DNA from: an uncultured Granulosicoccus sp.
Lineage (GTDB): Bacteria > Pseudomonadota > Gammaproteobacteria > Granulosicoccales > Granulosicoccaceae
NCBI GenBank assembly: GCA_947495035.1
Contig: CANLXI010000015.1
Span: 62,001-126,000, forward strand
Length of the DNA: 64,000 nucleotides
Reading direction: 5' to 3'
Below the pieces are notes generated by a model, which saw only the letters and a list, made by a program, of their open reading frames with translations, was not told where the DNA came from and made no database searches. The position numbers and the translations under genes are program-made. Below, piece after piece: positions 42,240 through 51,001 of this stretch (the stretch's first letter is position 1; every line of letters starts with the position of its first letter).

Positions 42240-43757
42240 ATGAGTCGAAACGACACACCCGACAAGCTGTATTCGCCGTTGTTTCAAGCGGTGCAGGACA
42301 GCCAGATACTGGGCGACTCCAAGACCTTTGTCGATGCCATCCCCAAGGTCGAGCCCGCAAACATTGTCGCCGAATACCTCAGGCAACAGCATCAGCCGGA
42401 ATTCGATCTTCGGCAATTCGTGGAGTTGCATTTCACGCTGCCCGAAAGCGATGACAGACGCCTGCATTCCGATGGTCGCATACCGGTGCGCGAGCATATC
42501 GAGCAGCTCTGGGATATTCTGACCCGGGCGCAGGATGACGTGCAACCGCATGATTCCTTGCTGGCACTACCCAGACCCTACATCGTACCCGGCGGCCGTT
42601 TTCGGGAAGTCTACTACTGGGACAGCTACTTCACCATGCTGGGTTTGGCCGAATCGGGGCGGCTCGACATGATCGAGAACATGGTAGCCAACTTCGCCTG
42701 GTTGATCGATCAGGTCGGATTCATTCCCAACGGCAATCGCAGTTACTACTGCACACGTTCACAGCCACCGTTCTTTGCCCTCATGGTGGAACTGCTGGCC
42801 CGGAACCTTGACGAGTCGGATGTTCATACCCGGTATCTGCCACAGTTGCGGCGCGAGTACGAATTCTGGATGAGCGGTGCCGAAACGCTGGACAGGACCA
42901 ACCCGACATGCCGACGGGTCGTATTGGCAGGGGACGGTTATCTTAATCGCTACTGGGATGACGCCTGTTCGCCACGTCAGGAAAGCCATGCGGAGGACAG
43001 GGAGCTGGCACCTGAGGATCCGCAGGCAGCGGCAGAAATGTATCGCGACATTCGAGCCGGGGCAGAGTCGGGCTGGGATTACAGCTCTCGGTGGTTCGCG
43101 GATGGCATGAACATGGACACCATACAGACCACCGAGGTGGTCCCCGTGGATCTGAACTGCCTGATGTACAAACTGGAGACAGTGTTGGCAACCGCCTGTC
43201 AGCAGGCCGGCGACGGTGTTCAGCAGCGTTTTTACGAAAACCGGGCCGCCACGAGAAAACAGGCCATTCAGACCCTGTTCTTCGACGCTGATGCCGGTTT
43301 CTTTGCCGACCTGTCACTACCGGAGCTGCATTGCAAACCCGGCTTGTCGCTCGCCGGGGCGTACCCCTTGTTCTTCGAGCTGGCATCGCCTGAACAAGCC
43401 GCCGCCGTGGCTTCGCACATCCATGCCCGCTACCTCAAGGCCGGTGGCTGGGTCACGACACTGGTCGATACCGGCCAGCAGTGGGATTCACCCAACGGCT
43501 GGGCGCCACTGCAATGGATCGTGTATCGGGGGCTGAGCCACTATGGATACTCGGAGGAGGCACAGACCGGTGCGCGCCGCTGGATGGACAACAATCTGAA
43601 GATCTATCAATCCACGGGAGCATTGGTAGAGAAGTACAACGTCGAGCAACCGGGCGTCCTGGCCGGCGGTGGTGAGTACGAGGTACAGGATGGTTTCGGC
43701 TGGACCAATGCGGTGTTGTTGTGCCTGCTGGGAGAACTCGGCGAACTCGGCAACTGA
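42240..43757 (+). CDS. treF: Cytoplasmic trehalase (GH37)
   Basis: A 505-residue glycosidase that splits trehalose into two glucose molecules. Both GH37 signatures are present: PGGRFREVYYWDSYFTMLGL near residue 110-130 and QWDSPNGWAPLQW near residue 415. No signal peptide is seen, so the cytoplasmic TreF form is likely rather than periplasmic TreA. The ATG at 42240 with GAGG 5 bases ahead is chosen; the open frame reaches back into the AtoE gene but has no family similarity there. The C-terminal GGGEYEVQDGFGWTNAVLL is also standard. Confidence 0.92.
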   Translation: MSRNDTPDKLYSPLFQAVQDSQILGDSKTFVDAIPKVEPANIVAEYLRQQHQPEFDLRQFVELHFTLPESDDRRLHSDGRIPVREHIEQLWDILTRAQDDVQPHDSLLALPRPYIVPGGRFREVYYWDSYFTMLGLAESGRLDMIENMVANFAWLIDQVGFIPNGNRSYYCTRSQPPFFALMVELLARNLDESDVHTRYLPQLRREYEFWMSGAETLDRTNPTCRRVVLAGDGYLNRYWDDACSPRQESHAEDRELAPEDPQAAAEMYRDIRAGAESGWDYSSRWFADGMNMDTIQTTEVVPVDLNCLMYKLETVLATACQQAGDGVQQRFYENRAATRKQAIQTLFFDADAGFFADLSLPELHCKPGLSLAGAYPLFFELASPEQAAAVASHIHARYLKAGGWVTTLVDTGQQWDSPNGWAPLQWIVYRGLSHYGYSEEAQTGARRWMDNNLKIYQSTGALVEKYNVEQPGVLAGGGEYEVQDGFGWTNAVLLCLLGELGELGN

Positions 43758-43783
43758 CTGCTTCAAAGGGGCACAGGCTGACC

Positions 43784-43911
43784 GGCATCTGCGAATAGGC
43801 ATCTGTGCATGCGGCAACTGTGCATGCTGCATTTGCGAATGTACATCGGCGAATGGACATCCGTGCATTGGCAGCTGTGCATTGGCATTTGCGACCGGAC
43901 ATCTGGCTGAC
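43784..43911. repeat. Degenerate 14-15-bp tandem repeat, about nine units
   Basis: Between the trehalase and sigma-factor genes, units of the form GGCATCTGTGCATGC recur at 13-15-base steps with changes (GGCATCTGCGAATA, GGCAACTGTGCATGC, TGCATTTGCGAATGT, ACATCCGTGCATTGG and others). Short Cys-rich frames through it on both strands are a by-product of the repeat. Apart from the array the 229-bp spacer holds nothing recognised. Confidence 0.65.
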
Positions 43912-43986
43912 GTCGCCACAGATGCACACGGCAAAACCGTCCTCCGATAGACCTGATTCCTGGTCGAAACCTGTATTCTGATTCAC

Positions 43987-45210
43987 ATGGACGAATTGCT
44001 TCACGATCTGTACCGGGATGAAAGTCGGCGCATATTTTCGACGCTGGTGCGCCTGTTGGGTAGCTTCGACGTTGCCGAGGAAGCCTTGCACGACGCCTTC
44101 ACGGTGGCGGCAGAACAATGGCCAACGCAGGGTGTGCCTGCAAATCCAGCCGCCTGGCTGGTGTCAACCGGTCGCTTCAAGGGCATCGATCGAATACGTC
44201 GAGACCGCCGACTGTTGGCCTGGGAGGACGCCGGAATGCCAGTCGAGACCCTGGCCGGCAACGAACTCGATGTCGAGCAGTGGATGGAGCAGGCTGGCGA
44301 AATCGAAGACGATCGACTACGACTGATATTCACCTGTTGCCACCCAGGCCTGACCCAGTCAGCGAGAATCGCGCTTACATTGCGCGAAGTATGCGGCATG
44401 ACCACCGAGGCCATCGCCGACGCCTTCCTGCTGGCTACCCCCACGCTGGCTCAGCGCATTGTTCGCGCAAAGGCCAAGATCAAGGCGGCCGGCATTCCGT
44501 ACGAGGTGCCAGGTGAAGCACTCCGGCCAGCACGTCTGTCCAGTGTCCTGCGCGTGGTGTATCTGGTTTTCAATGAAGGCCAGGCCAGCCACAATGCAAT
44601 CCTGATTGACGAATCCATTCGTCTGGCGCGCCTGCTCAGACAACTGATGCCGGAACCCGAAGTGACCGGCTTGCTGGCATTGCTCATTCTGCATGACGCG
44701 CGGCGCGAAGCGCGTCGCTCGGCGACTGGTGACGTGATGCCGTTGGAGGATCAGGATCGTAATGCATGGAACCACACCCTGATCGCCGAGGGCAGTGCTC
44801 TGGCTCAGGAAGCACTGTCGCAGCATGGCTTCGGGGCTTATTCATTGCAGGCTGCCATCGCCGCCCTGCATGGAGAAGCAGACAGCCTGGCCACGACCGA
44901 CTGGAATCAGATCATCGGCATTTACGATGTGCTGCTGCACTTCGAACCCAGCCCGGTGGTTGCGCTGAATCGAGCCGTCGCCATCGCCATGCGTGATGGA
45001 CCTGCAGCGGGCATGGACCTGATCGAACCCTTGCTCGGGCAGTTGCCGGGCTACCACGCCGCTTTCGCCGCCGCAGCCGATCTGTGCCGGCGCTGTGGCC
45101 GTATCGAGGAGGCCTGCCAGCATTATCGCAAGGCGATATCACTGATTCGGCATGAACCGGAACGCCGCTTTCTGCAACAACGCCTCTCGGAACTGATCGT
45201 CGAAAAATGA
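43987..45210 (+). CDS. ECF42-type sigma factor with long C-terminal extension
   Basis: A 407-residue protein. Residues 1 to about 170 hold sigma-70 regions 2 and 4 (RIFSTLVRLLGSFDVAEEALHDAFTVAAEQWP, WLVSTGRFKGIDRIRRDRR, LIFTCCHPGLTQSARIALTLREVCGMTTEAIADAFLL). A 230-residue C-terminal domain with helical repeats follows (LRVVYLVFNEGQ, ALNRAVAIAMRDGPAAG), characteristic of the ECF42 group, which lacks a classical anti-sigma factor and uses this extension instead. The three genes after it encode DGPF/VOC/AHSA1 proteins, the usual ECF42 partners. Confidence 0.92.
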   Translation: MDELLHDLYRDESRRIFSTLVRLLGSFDVAEEALHDAFTVAAEQWPTQGVPANPAAWLVSTGRFKGIDRIRRDRRLLAWEDAGMPVETLAGNELDVEQWMEQAGEIEDDRLRLIFTCCHPGLTQSARIALTLREVCGMTTEAIADAFLLATPTLAQRIVRAKAKIKAAGIPYEVPGEALRPARLSSVLRVVYLVFNEGQASHNAILIDESIRLARLLRQLMPEPEVTGLLALLILHDARREARRSATGDVMPLEDQDRNAWNHTLIAEGSALAQEALSQHGFGAYSLQAAIAALHGEADSLATTDWNQIIGIYDVLLHFEPSPVVALNRAVAIAMRDGPAAGMDLIEPLLGQLPGYHAAFAAAADLCRRCGRIEEACQHYRKAISLIRHEPERRFLQQRLSELIVEK

Positions 45211-45299
45211 TTTTGTGTCCACTGTCGAAACCTGCCAGTCTCATTCGACTGTTTTCTGAAGCAAAAGACAATCTGACGCAACCCGACCCGGAGACGCTC

Positions 45300-45749
45300 A
45301 TGCCCACCACCTTGACGCCGTACCTGACTTTTGATGGAACCACACGACAGGCATTCGCCTACTACGAACATGTACTGAATGCCCGGATCAACACGATGTT
45401 GAGCTACGACGATATCCCGGCAATGGACTCTTCGGACACCGGCAGCGAGGGTTCTACGACACCGAGCGGCGAGGGCATCATGCATGCCTGTCTCGAACTG
45501 CCCGGCGGCGCCATGCTGATGGCTGGGGATACGCCCCCCGGTATGCCCAGTGAAGGGATAAGCGGAGTCATGATGGCCCTGCAATTCGACAGCAATGAAC
45601 AGGCAGGCGAGATATTCAACGCGCTATCGCAGGACGGGCAAGTCACCATGCCCCTGGCGCCCACTTTCTGGGCAGAGATCTTCGGCATGGTGACCGATCA
45701 GTACGGTGTGAGTTGGGCAATCAACGGCAAGGCCGTCGAATTCGACTGA
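45300..45749 (+). CDS. VOC-superfamily protein (PhnB-like)
   Basis: A 149-residue protein of the vicinal-oxygen-chelate fold: TTLTPYLTFDGTTRQAFAYYEHVLNARI at the start and FWAEIFGMVTDQYGVSWAINGKAVEFD at the end, the typical PhnB pattern. The ATG at 45300 has GGAG 6 bases ahead; the ORF reaches back to 45207 without similarity. PhnB proteins are mostly uncharacterised. Located 90 bp after the ECF42 gene and 21 bp before the DGPF gene, it is probably a target of that sigma factor. Confidence 0.85.
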   Translation: MPTTLTPYLTFDGTTRQAFAYYEHVLNARINTMLSYDDIPAMDSSDTGSEGSTTPSGEGIMHACLELPGGAMLMAGDTPPGMPSEGISGVMMALQFDSNEQAGEIFNALSQDGQVTMPLAPTFWAEIFGMVTDQYGVSWAINGKAVEFD

Positions 45750-45769
45750 TACTCGAGGGAGAGTGACTC

Positions 45770-46144
45770 ATGAAATACCTGTGCCTCATCTATCTGGATG
45801 CCGAAAACTGGAATGCCTGCAACGATAATGTCTGCGCTGACTATGCCCAGCAGATCACACAAAGCCAGAGGCTGCTGGCAGCCGAACCGCTGCACCCGAC
45901 ACACACGGCCACAACAGTGCGTGTCCGCCAGGGCGAGGTGGACGTTTTCGACGGACCATTTGCAGAAACCAGGGACATGCTGGCCGGCTTCTATCTGATC
46001 GATGCCAAGGACCTGAATGAAGCGATTCAGATTGCGGCCGGCATACCACCCGCCAGATATGGTTGCGTGGAGGTCAGACCGGTTCGAGAACTGCAACTCG
46101 ATCAGCCGGACCTAGCCCGGTCTGCTGCAATGCCTGGCGCATAA
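45770..46144 (+). CDS. YCII-related DGPF-domain protein
   Basis: A 124-residue protein with the name-giving motif DVFDGPFAETRDMLAGFYLIDAKDLNEAIQIAAGIPPARYGCVEVRPV. The start MKYLCLIYLDAE is typical, and GAGGGAGAG lies upstream of the ATG. DGPF proteins are the most constant companions of ECF42 sigma factors; their biochemical role is unknown. One might bind a small molecule in the ferredoxin-like dimer. It sits in the same run as the PhnB and AHSA1 genes. Confidence 0.88.
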   Translation: MKYLCLIYLDAENWNACNDNVCADYAQQITQSQRLLAAEPLHPTHTATTVRVRQGEVDVFDGPFAETRDMLAGFYLIDAKDLNEAIQIAAGIPPARYGCVEVRPVRELQLDQPDLARSAAMPGA

Positions 46145-46188
46145 GCAGATTTCTTCAACGTCTGTATCTACGGGGAATAGAGAACACC

Positions 46189-46653
46189 ATGGACAATGAC
46201 AAGGACCTTTCCGTCTCACACTTCATCGAGGCCCCCTGCGAGGCGATATGGCTTGCCTGGGAGAAGCCTGAGCATCTGGCCAAGTGGTGGGCGCCTTCCC
46301 CCATCCAGACAACTGTTCACCAATTGAATCTTCACCCGGGCGGAGCTTTCAACACCTCCATGCGCATGGAGGACGGTAGCGAATTTGGTGGCGAGGCCTG
46401 CTTTCTCGACGTGGTGAAGCATGAGCGCATCATCTGGACTTCGGCGTTGCAAGGAGGCTGGAGGCCCAACAAGGACGATATGCCATTCACCGCCATCATC
46501 ACGATGGAACAACGCCCCGGAGGGACACAATACACCGCCACCGTCTTGCATCAGAATGATGAAGACCGGCAGAAACATGCGGACATGGGGTTCGGGGATG
46601 GCTGGACGCTATGCATCCGGCAGTTGGGCGAACTGGCTCAGCAGCTGGCATGA
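46189..46653 (+). CDS. AHSA1/START-like (SRPBCC) domain protein
   Basis: A 154-residue SRPBCC protein: ISHFIEAPCEAIWLAWEKPEHLAKWWAPSPIQT-type opening (here LSVSHFIEAPCEAIWLAW), the FNTSMRMEDGSEFGGEACFLDVVKHERIIWT middle and GFGDGWTLCIRQLGELAQQL end. This is the AHSA1 group, which has a hydrophobic ligand cavity. Start at 46189; the longer frame to 46063 overlaps the DGPF gene. Last gene of the ECF42 group. Confidence 0.85.
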   Translation: MDNDKDLSVSHFIEAPCEAIWLAWEKPEHLAKWWAPSPIQTTVHQLNLHPGGAFNTSMRMEDGSEFGGEACFLDVVKHERIIWTSALQGGWRPNKDDMPFTAIITMEQRPGGTQYTATVLHQNDEDRQKHADMGFGDGWTLCIRQLGELAQQLA

Positions 46654-46800
46654 AGATCGTTTGCCACCGTACGGCCGGTGGACATGGAAAACCAGGCCGG
46701 ACGAGTGTCGTATTCTAGCGCGGTTGAGTTTCCTCTTTCGCACCATGGTCGGTGTGAATGACGCTCAAGCAGTAAATCGTTGCCGCAGGACACATGACGC

Positions 46801-46829
46801 TTGATTTTATTAGACGATCGGTCTATATT
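46801..46829 (+). promoter_or_regulatory. TetR-gene promoter with embedded operator
   Basis: TTGATT (46801-46806) and TATATT (46824-46829) are spaced by 17 bases, a good sigma-70 promoter. TAGACGATCGGTCTA (46811-46825), a near-perfect 15-base dyad, fills the spacer, so a bound repressor would block RNA polymerase. The TetR gene starts 43 bases after the -10. The same 15 bases recur at 47522-47536. Confidence 0.8.
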
Positions 46830-46871
46830 AATCCTGCCTCTTGTTAGCAGCCTTGATACAGAGTTCCACGC

Positions 46872-47504
46872 ATGGATAACACCGTACGGAAACGTCGTCG
46901 CGGAAGGCCGCCGAAAGAGCAGGCGGGACATAGCGAGACTCGGCAGGCACTGCTGAAGGCTGGCGTGGCAGCGTTGACTGAAAAGGGGTTCTCGGCGACG
47001 GGTATCGATGAAATCCTGCGCAGTGTCGACGTGCCCAAGGGTTCGTTCTATCACTATTTCAAGAGCAAGGAGGCCTTCGGTGCTGAGCTGATCGAGCATT
47101 ACGCCCGGTATTTCTCCACCAAGCTGGACAGGATCCTGCTGAATGAATCAAGAAGTCCTCTGGAAAGATTGCAAGACTTCTTTCAGGATGCCGAAGACGG
47201 TATGAGACGTTACCACTTCTCTCGCGGCTGCCTGGTTGGCAATCTGGGTCAGGAAATGGGCGCCTTGCCAGCACCATACCGGACTCAGCTGACGCAGGTT
47301 TTTCAGGACTGGCAGAGCAGAACGTCAGCCTGTTTCCAACTGGCAAGGGAGCAGGGAGAGATTGCTTCCGACATCGATTGCGACGAAGCTGCCGAGTACT
47401 TCTGGATTGGCTGGGAGGGAGCTGTGTTGCGAGCCAAGCTCGAGCAGTCCGACAAGCCATTGAGACTTTTTGCACGGCATTTCATTGCAGGCATCTCGCC
47501 ATGA
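46872..47504 (+). CDS. TetR-family repressor (AcuR-like)
   Basis: A 210-residue repressor. A basic N-terminus (KRRRGRPPKEQ) precedes the helix-turn-helix (ALLKAGVAALTEKGFSATGIDEILRSVDVPKGSFYHYFKSKEAFGAELIEHY). The C-terminal domain (SRGCLVGNLGQEMGALPAPYRTQL) is of the TetR_C_33/AcuR kind. It is autoregulated, judging from the operator inside its promoter, and its second operator precedes the CoA-transferase/crotonase genes. The inducer is unknown; acrylate or its CoA derivatives would be expected if the AcuR likeness holds. Confidence 0.9.
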   Translation: MDNTVRKRRRGRPPKEQAGHSETRQALLKAGVAALTEKGFSATGIDEILRSVDVPKGSFYHYFKSKEAFGAELIEHYARYFSTKLDRILLNESRSPLERLQDFFQDAEDGMRRYHFSRGCLVGNLGQEMGALPAPYRTQLTQVFQDWQSRTSACFQLAREQGEIASDIDCDEAAEYFWIGWEGAVLRAKLEQSDKPLRLFARHFIAGISP

Positions 47505-47521
47505 ATTTTGTCACAATTAAA

Positions 47522-47536
47522 TAGACGATCGGTCTA
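47522..47536. promoter_or_regulatory. Second TetR operator, upstream of the CoA-transferase gene
   Basis: TAGACGATCGGTCTA, identical over 15 bases to the copy in the tetR promoter, overlaps a possible -10 (TCTAAT, 47533-47538). A third partial copy, CAGACGATCGTTG, begins at 47565. The operator is 17 bases after the tetR stop and about 210 bases upstream of the CoA-transferase start. Confidence 0.8.
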
Positions 47537-47746
47537 ATTGTTTTACAGAATTCCCTTTGACTGACAGACGATCGTTGAGAGCAATGGGCAAACGTGGTGC
47601 TGAAGCCGACGGTTCAGAACATTCCAGCGCCGACAGTCAAGCCCGACAATCATGAAGAGAACCCCAAAGAGCCTCTGGCCTGATGCGAATTGCCAGATAT
47701 TCGCCAGTCCTCTGCTCACTCACCCACCACATGGAACACCGGAACA

Positions 47747-49027
47747 ATGAAGAACTCGGAATCTGAAAAACTCACTGGAGGACCACTGACGGGCATCACC
47801 GTACTGGACTTCTCCCGTGTTCTGGCAGGACCGTATTGCACGATGGTCCTGGCGGATCTGGGTGCCAGAGTCATCAAGATCGAAAAGTTCGGCACCGGTG
47901 ACGATACGCGCGCGTTTCCCCCATTTGTCGATGCCGAAAGCGCGTATTTCATGTGCTTCAACCGAGGCAAGGAAAGCATCGTCCTGGACATCAAGTCGCC
48001 CCGCGACCGCAAGCTACTGGAGCGCTTGCTGGATACCTCCGACGTACTGGTCGAGAATTTCAGGCCCGGAGTGATGGACCGTCTCGGCTATGGCCATGAA
48101 CGGCTCGCCAAGACTCACCCACACCTGATCTATGCCTCCATTTCCGGCTTCGGGCATTCCGGGCCGATGTCTGACCTGCCAGGGTATGACATGGTAGTGC
48201 AAGCCATGGGTGGCGTCATGAGCCTGACCGGTTGGCCGGGAGAACGCCCGGCTCGCGTCGGCACCAGTTTCGGCGATCTGGGAGCGGCGCTGTTCGGTGT
48301 CATCGGCATTGTGTCTGCGCTGTACAAACGCACGAAGAATGCCCAGGGCGAGCGGGTGGATATCGGCATGCTCGATTGTCAGGCTGCGCTGATGGAAACG
48401 GCCCTGGCACGCTATGACGTCGAAGGCAAGGTGCCGACTCGTACTGGCGATTGTCATCCGTCGCTGGCGCCGTTCGAAACCTTCATGGCCGAGGATGAGC
48501 GCTTCGTGATTGCCGCAGGAAACGATCAGCTGTTCATGTTGATGGCCGACGCGCTGGGAGCGCCGGAGCTTGTTCAGGATCCCGATTTCGCCACAAACGA
48601 TCTGCGGGTACGCAATCGCCCGAAGATGGTTGCAGCCATCGAGGCCATCACGACGATGAGACCCATGCAGCACTGGCTGGATGCATTGAACGACGCGGGG
48701 GTTCCCTGTGGTGCCATCAACACGATAGATCGGCTGCTGAATCATCCGCAGCTGCTGTCGCGCAACATGATCGTCAAGGTTGAAGGCCAGGGTGCAAAGC
48801 CGTTTCGTACGGCAGGCAATCCGATCAAATTGGCAGCCTATCAGGATATCGACCCGCAGGAGGCGAGAAGGGCACCTGCTCTCAACCAGCACCGGGAAAC
48901 CATCCTCGCTGAGCTCATGGCAGGGGCACAGACCTATGACCCCAGTAGCGGCGATCAATCACCTCACCCGACAGAAGCTACGAACACTGACGACAACCCC
49001 TGGGTATCCACCCGGGCAGCTGTCTGA
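47747..49027 (+). CDS. Class III CoA-transferase (CaiB/BaiF), candidate AcuN-like
   Basis: About 426 residues. Family marks: [55 protein letters not shown], the nucleophile Asp in [19 protein letters not shown], and [23 protein letters not shown]. The C-terminal 40 residues are a polar tail. The ATG at 47747 opens the conserved part. With a crotonase next and a TetR operator upstream, it could activate acrylate (AcuN with AcuK) or crotonobetaine/carnitine (CaiB with CaiD). It is clearly different in sequence from the transferase at 5326-6507. Confidence 0.88.
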   Translation: MKNSESEKLTGGPLTGITVLDFSRVLAGPYCTMVLADLGARVIKIEKFGTGDDTRAFPPFVDAESAYFMCFNRGKESIVLDIKSPRDRKLLERLLDTSDVLVENFRPGVMDRLGYGHERLAKTHPHLIYASISGFGHSGPMSDLPGYDMVVQAMGGVMSLTGWPGERPARVGTSFGDLGAALFGVIGIVSALYKRTKNAQGERVDIGMLDCQAALMETALARYDVEGKVPTRTGDCHPSLAPFETFMAEDERFVIAAGNDQLFMLMADALGAPELVQDPDFATNDLRVRNRPKMVAAIEAITTMRPMQHWLDALNDAGVPCGAINTIDRLLNHPQLLSRNMIVKVEGQGAKPFRTAGNPIKLAAYQDIDPQEARRAPALNQHRETILAELMAGAQTYDPSSGDQSPHPTEATNTDDNPWVSTRAAV

Positions 49028-49053
49028 CCACAAGCGATTCAGGAGAAACACAC

Positions 49054-49917
49054 ATGAACACTACAAGTACGCGATCCAAGGGCAAGACCGCAGCGGCTCC
49101 CACCAGCGAGACCGGCAAGGACAACGCCGTATCGACCGGACGAAAGAGTCTGGAAACCATCCTTGTCGAGCGTCGTGAAGGAGTCGGTCTGATCACCTTG
49201 AATCGACCCAAGAGCCTCAATGCACTGAGCATTCAGCTGGCGTCCGAGGTCGTTGCCACCTTGCGTGAGTTCGATGCCGATGAGCGAATTGGCGCCGTCG
49301 TGATCACGGGAAGCCCACGCGCCTTTGCCGCCGGTGCCGATATCGAGGAGATGGCGGAAAAGACGCTGGTTGACCTGCTCGGCAAGGACATCTTCGCTGA
49401 TTGGGATCAGATGCGATTCATCAGAAAACCGGTGATAGCCGCCGTCAGTGGCTTCGCCCTGGGTGGCGGTTTCGAATTGGCGATGTTGTGTGATTTCATC
49501 ATTGCAACCGAGGATGCGCAGTTCGGTTTGCCCGAGATCAGACTGGGCATCTTGCCGGGAATCGGAGGCACTCAGCGTCTGACCAGATCCATTGGCAAGG
49601 CATTGGCAATGGATCTGATACTGACGGGTCGGACCATCGACGTACACGAAGCCAAGTCAGCGGGCATCGTTTCCCGCGTGGTACCTGCCGGTGACCTCCT
49701 GCAAACCGCCATCGAAGCTGCCCACCAGATTGCGGGGCTGAATGCCCCTGCCGTTGCCATGGCCAAGGAATCCGTCAATCGCGCCTTCGAGACTTCGCTG
49801 ACAGAAGGTGTGCTGCATGAACGTCGACTGTTTCAGGCAGCCTTTGCCACCGAAGGTCAGAAGGAGGGCATGGCGGCATTCATCGCCAAGCGTGCACCGG
49901 TGTTCCGCAATCGATGA
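49054..49917 (+). CDS. Enoyl-CoA hydratase/isomerase family protein (crotonase), candidate AcuK-like
   Basis: A 287-residue crotonase with a 30-residue Lys/Ser/Thr-rich N-terminal extension before [26 protein letters not shown]. The oxyanion-hole segments are [13 protein letters not shown] and [21 protein letters not shown]; both catalytic glutamates are present (GGGFELAML and [20 protein letters not shown]), so hydration activity is likely. It follows the CoA-transferase by 26 bp. The acid is probably first activated, then hydrated: acryloyl-CoA to 3-hydroxypropionyl-CoA is one reading, crotonobetainyl-CoA to carnitinyl-CoA another. Confidence 0.9.
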   Translation: MNTTSTRSKGKTAAAPTSETGKDNAVSTGRKSLETILVERREGVGLITLNRPKSLNALSIQLASEVVATLREFDADERIGAVVITGSPRAFAAGADIEEMAEKTLVDLLGKDIFADWDQMRFIRKPVIAAVSGFALGGGFELAMLCDFIIATEDAQFGLPEIRLGILPGIGGTQRLTRSIGKALAMDLILTGRTIDVHEAKSAGIVSRVVPAGDLLQTAIEAAHQIAGLNAPAVAMAKESVNRAFETSLTEGVLHERRLFQAAFATEGQKEGMAAFIAKRAPVFRNR

Positions 49918-49923
49918 CTTGAC

Positions 49924-49945
49924 AAGCAGGGATTATCCCTGTTTT
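49924..49945 (+). terminator. Intrinsic terminator after the crotonase gene
   Basis: CAGGG (49927-49931) and CCCTG (49937-49941) with loop ATTAT, followed directly by TTTT; flanking AAG/TTT extends the pairing. It begins 7 bases after the stop and separates the crotonase from the unrecognised gene that follows. Confidence 0.7.
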
Positions 49946-49985
49946 CTGTCATTCTTCGAAACGTGGCGAGCAAGTGGACCAGATC

Positions 49986-50981
49986 ATGAACAACAACACC
50001 ACCGATGCCAGTCTGGACGCCACACTGAACCTGCAGCGCAAGGCCGCCATTACACGTGGTGGTGCGTTCGATCATGGCGGGCAGGTTCGGGTTCGCCGCC
50101 TGTCGGACTTCGACATGAACAGAACGATATTCGGCGGCCTTGGTGGTCTTGCACGCAAGTTCATGGACGAGAAACTGGCCAGGGAGGTGGAGTGGGACGC
50201 TGTGGCCGCATCGGATATCGAGACCGCTTACGCCGAATTCGACTCTGCTCGGCCTGCACCACCAATCAATCCGCAGTTGATCGACTTCATGGTCAGGGAA
50301 TGCGATTTCAGTATGGAGCATGCTGATGGCACCTTTCTCGAGCATCTCGTGTTCTGTCATCACTATGCAGCTCATCATTACCCTGAGCATTCACCGAATG
50401 TGGCGCTGCTGCATTCGATTCTGGGTACGGCTACCAATACATTTGCCATGGATGCGGCAAAGATACCGCAACTCAAGGCCTTGCTGACTGACTTCGAATC
50501 CCTCCAGGTGGAGGCGTTTCCATCGATTCTGCGTTTGCTGTACAACAAGGATCTACTCGAGGAGCTCGAGCAGAATACACAGCGCCTTGGCGATCTCGAC
50601 GCCTTGCATTGTTTCCGCGTGATCGATAACGAGCCCCTCAGGATCGACGCCGACAATTTCTGGATCAACCTGAACTATCATTTGATGCACTTTGTCGATT
50701 TCATGCCCACGGCAAACTGGTCCACGCATCAGTCAGATCCCTTGCTGCAGATGTTCAAACGGCTGTCGCAGCTGCTTGATCAGGCCGGTCAACGTCAGGC
50801 CCAGGTAGCATTGGAACTTCCCGAAGCGAAGACAGCCCCCGTGGGAGAAAACCCCACATTGCTCGGGCGAATCATGGCTCTGTTACCGGCATCGATAACA
50901 CTCGCGCTGGCCAGGAAATCCGTTCGCAGATACTCGGCACTGGCGGGGCACGATCTTTCCTACCAGCTTGTCTGGAAATGA
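49986..50981 (+). CDS. Unrecognised protein with a histidine-rich segment
   Basis: A 331-residue soluble protein that I do not recognise. The ATG at 49986 is preferred to the GTG at 49974. Its centre, about residues 112-143, holds eight histidines in 32 residues (H112, H120, H125, H126, H130, H131, H135, H143) in EHLVFCHHYAAHHYPEH and its surroundings, followed by LLHSILGTATNTFAMD. More His residues occur at LNYHLMHFVDFMP. No signal peptide or membrane segment is evident; the end is mostly helical and basic. Spacing of the histidines suggests a metal centre (iron or zinc), not demonstrated. A terminator-like hairpin separates it from the crotonase gene, and it converges with the LacI gene after 20 bp. 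Confidence 0.7.
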   Translation: MNNNTTDASLDATLNLQRKAAITRGGAFDHGGQVRVRRLSDFDMNRTIFGGLGGLARKFMDEKLAREVEWDAVAASDIETAYAEFDSARPAPPINPQLIDFMVRECDFSMEHADGTFLEHLVFCHHYAAHHYPEHSPNVALLHSILGTATNTFAMDAAKIPQLKALLTDFESLQVEAFPSILRLLYNKDLLEELEQNTQRLGDLDALHCFRVIDNEPLRIDADNFWINLNYHLMHFVDFMPTANWSTHQSDPLLQMFKRLSQLLDQAGQRQAQVALELPEAKTAPVGENPTLLGRIMALLPASITLALARKSVRRYSALAGHDLSYQLVWK

Positions 50982-51001
50982 TTGGCAGATTGCCAGCGGC
51001 T

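Noticed and set aside
43784..43911. CRISPR array
   Set aside because: Units are only 13-15 bases, degenerate, without spacers of constant length and without cas genes.
43669..43950. Cys-rich small protein (CACGNCACCICECT-type) in the spacer after trehalase
   Set aside because: The Cys pattern is produced by the 14-15-bp DNA repeat, the frame overlaps the trehalase end out of frame, and the opposite strand gives an equally regular peptide. No ribosome site was found.
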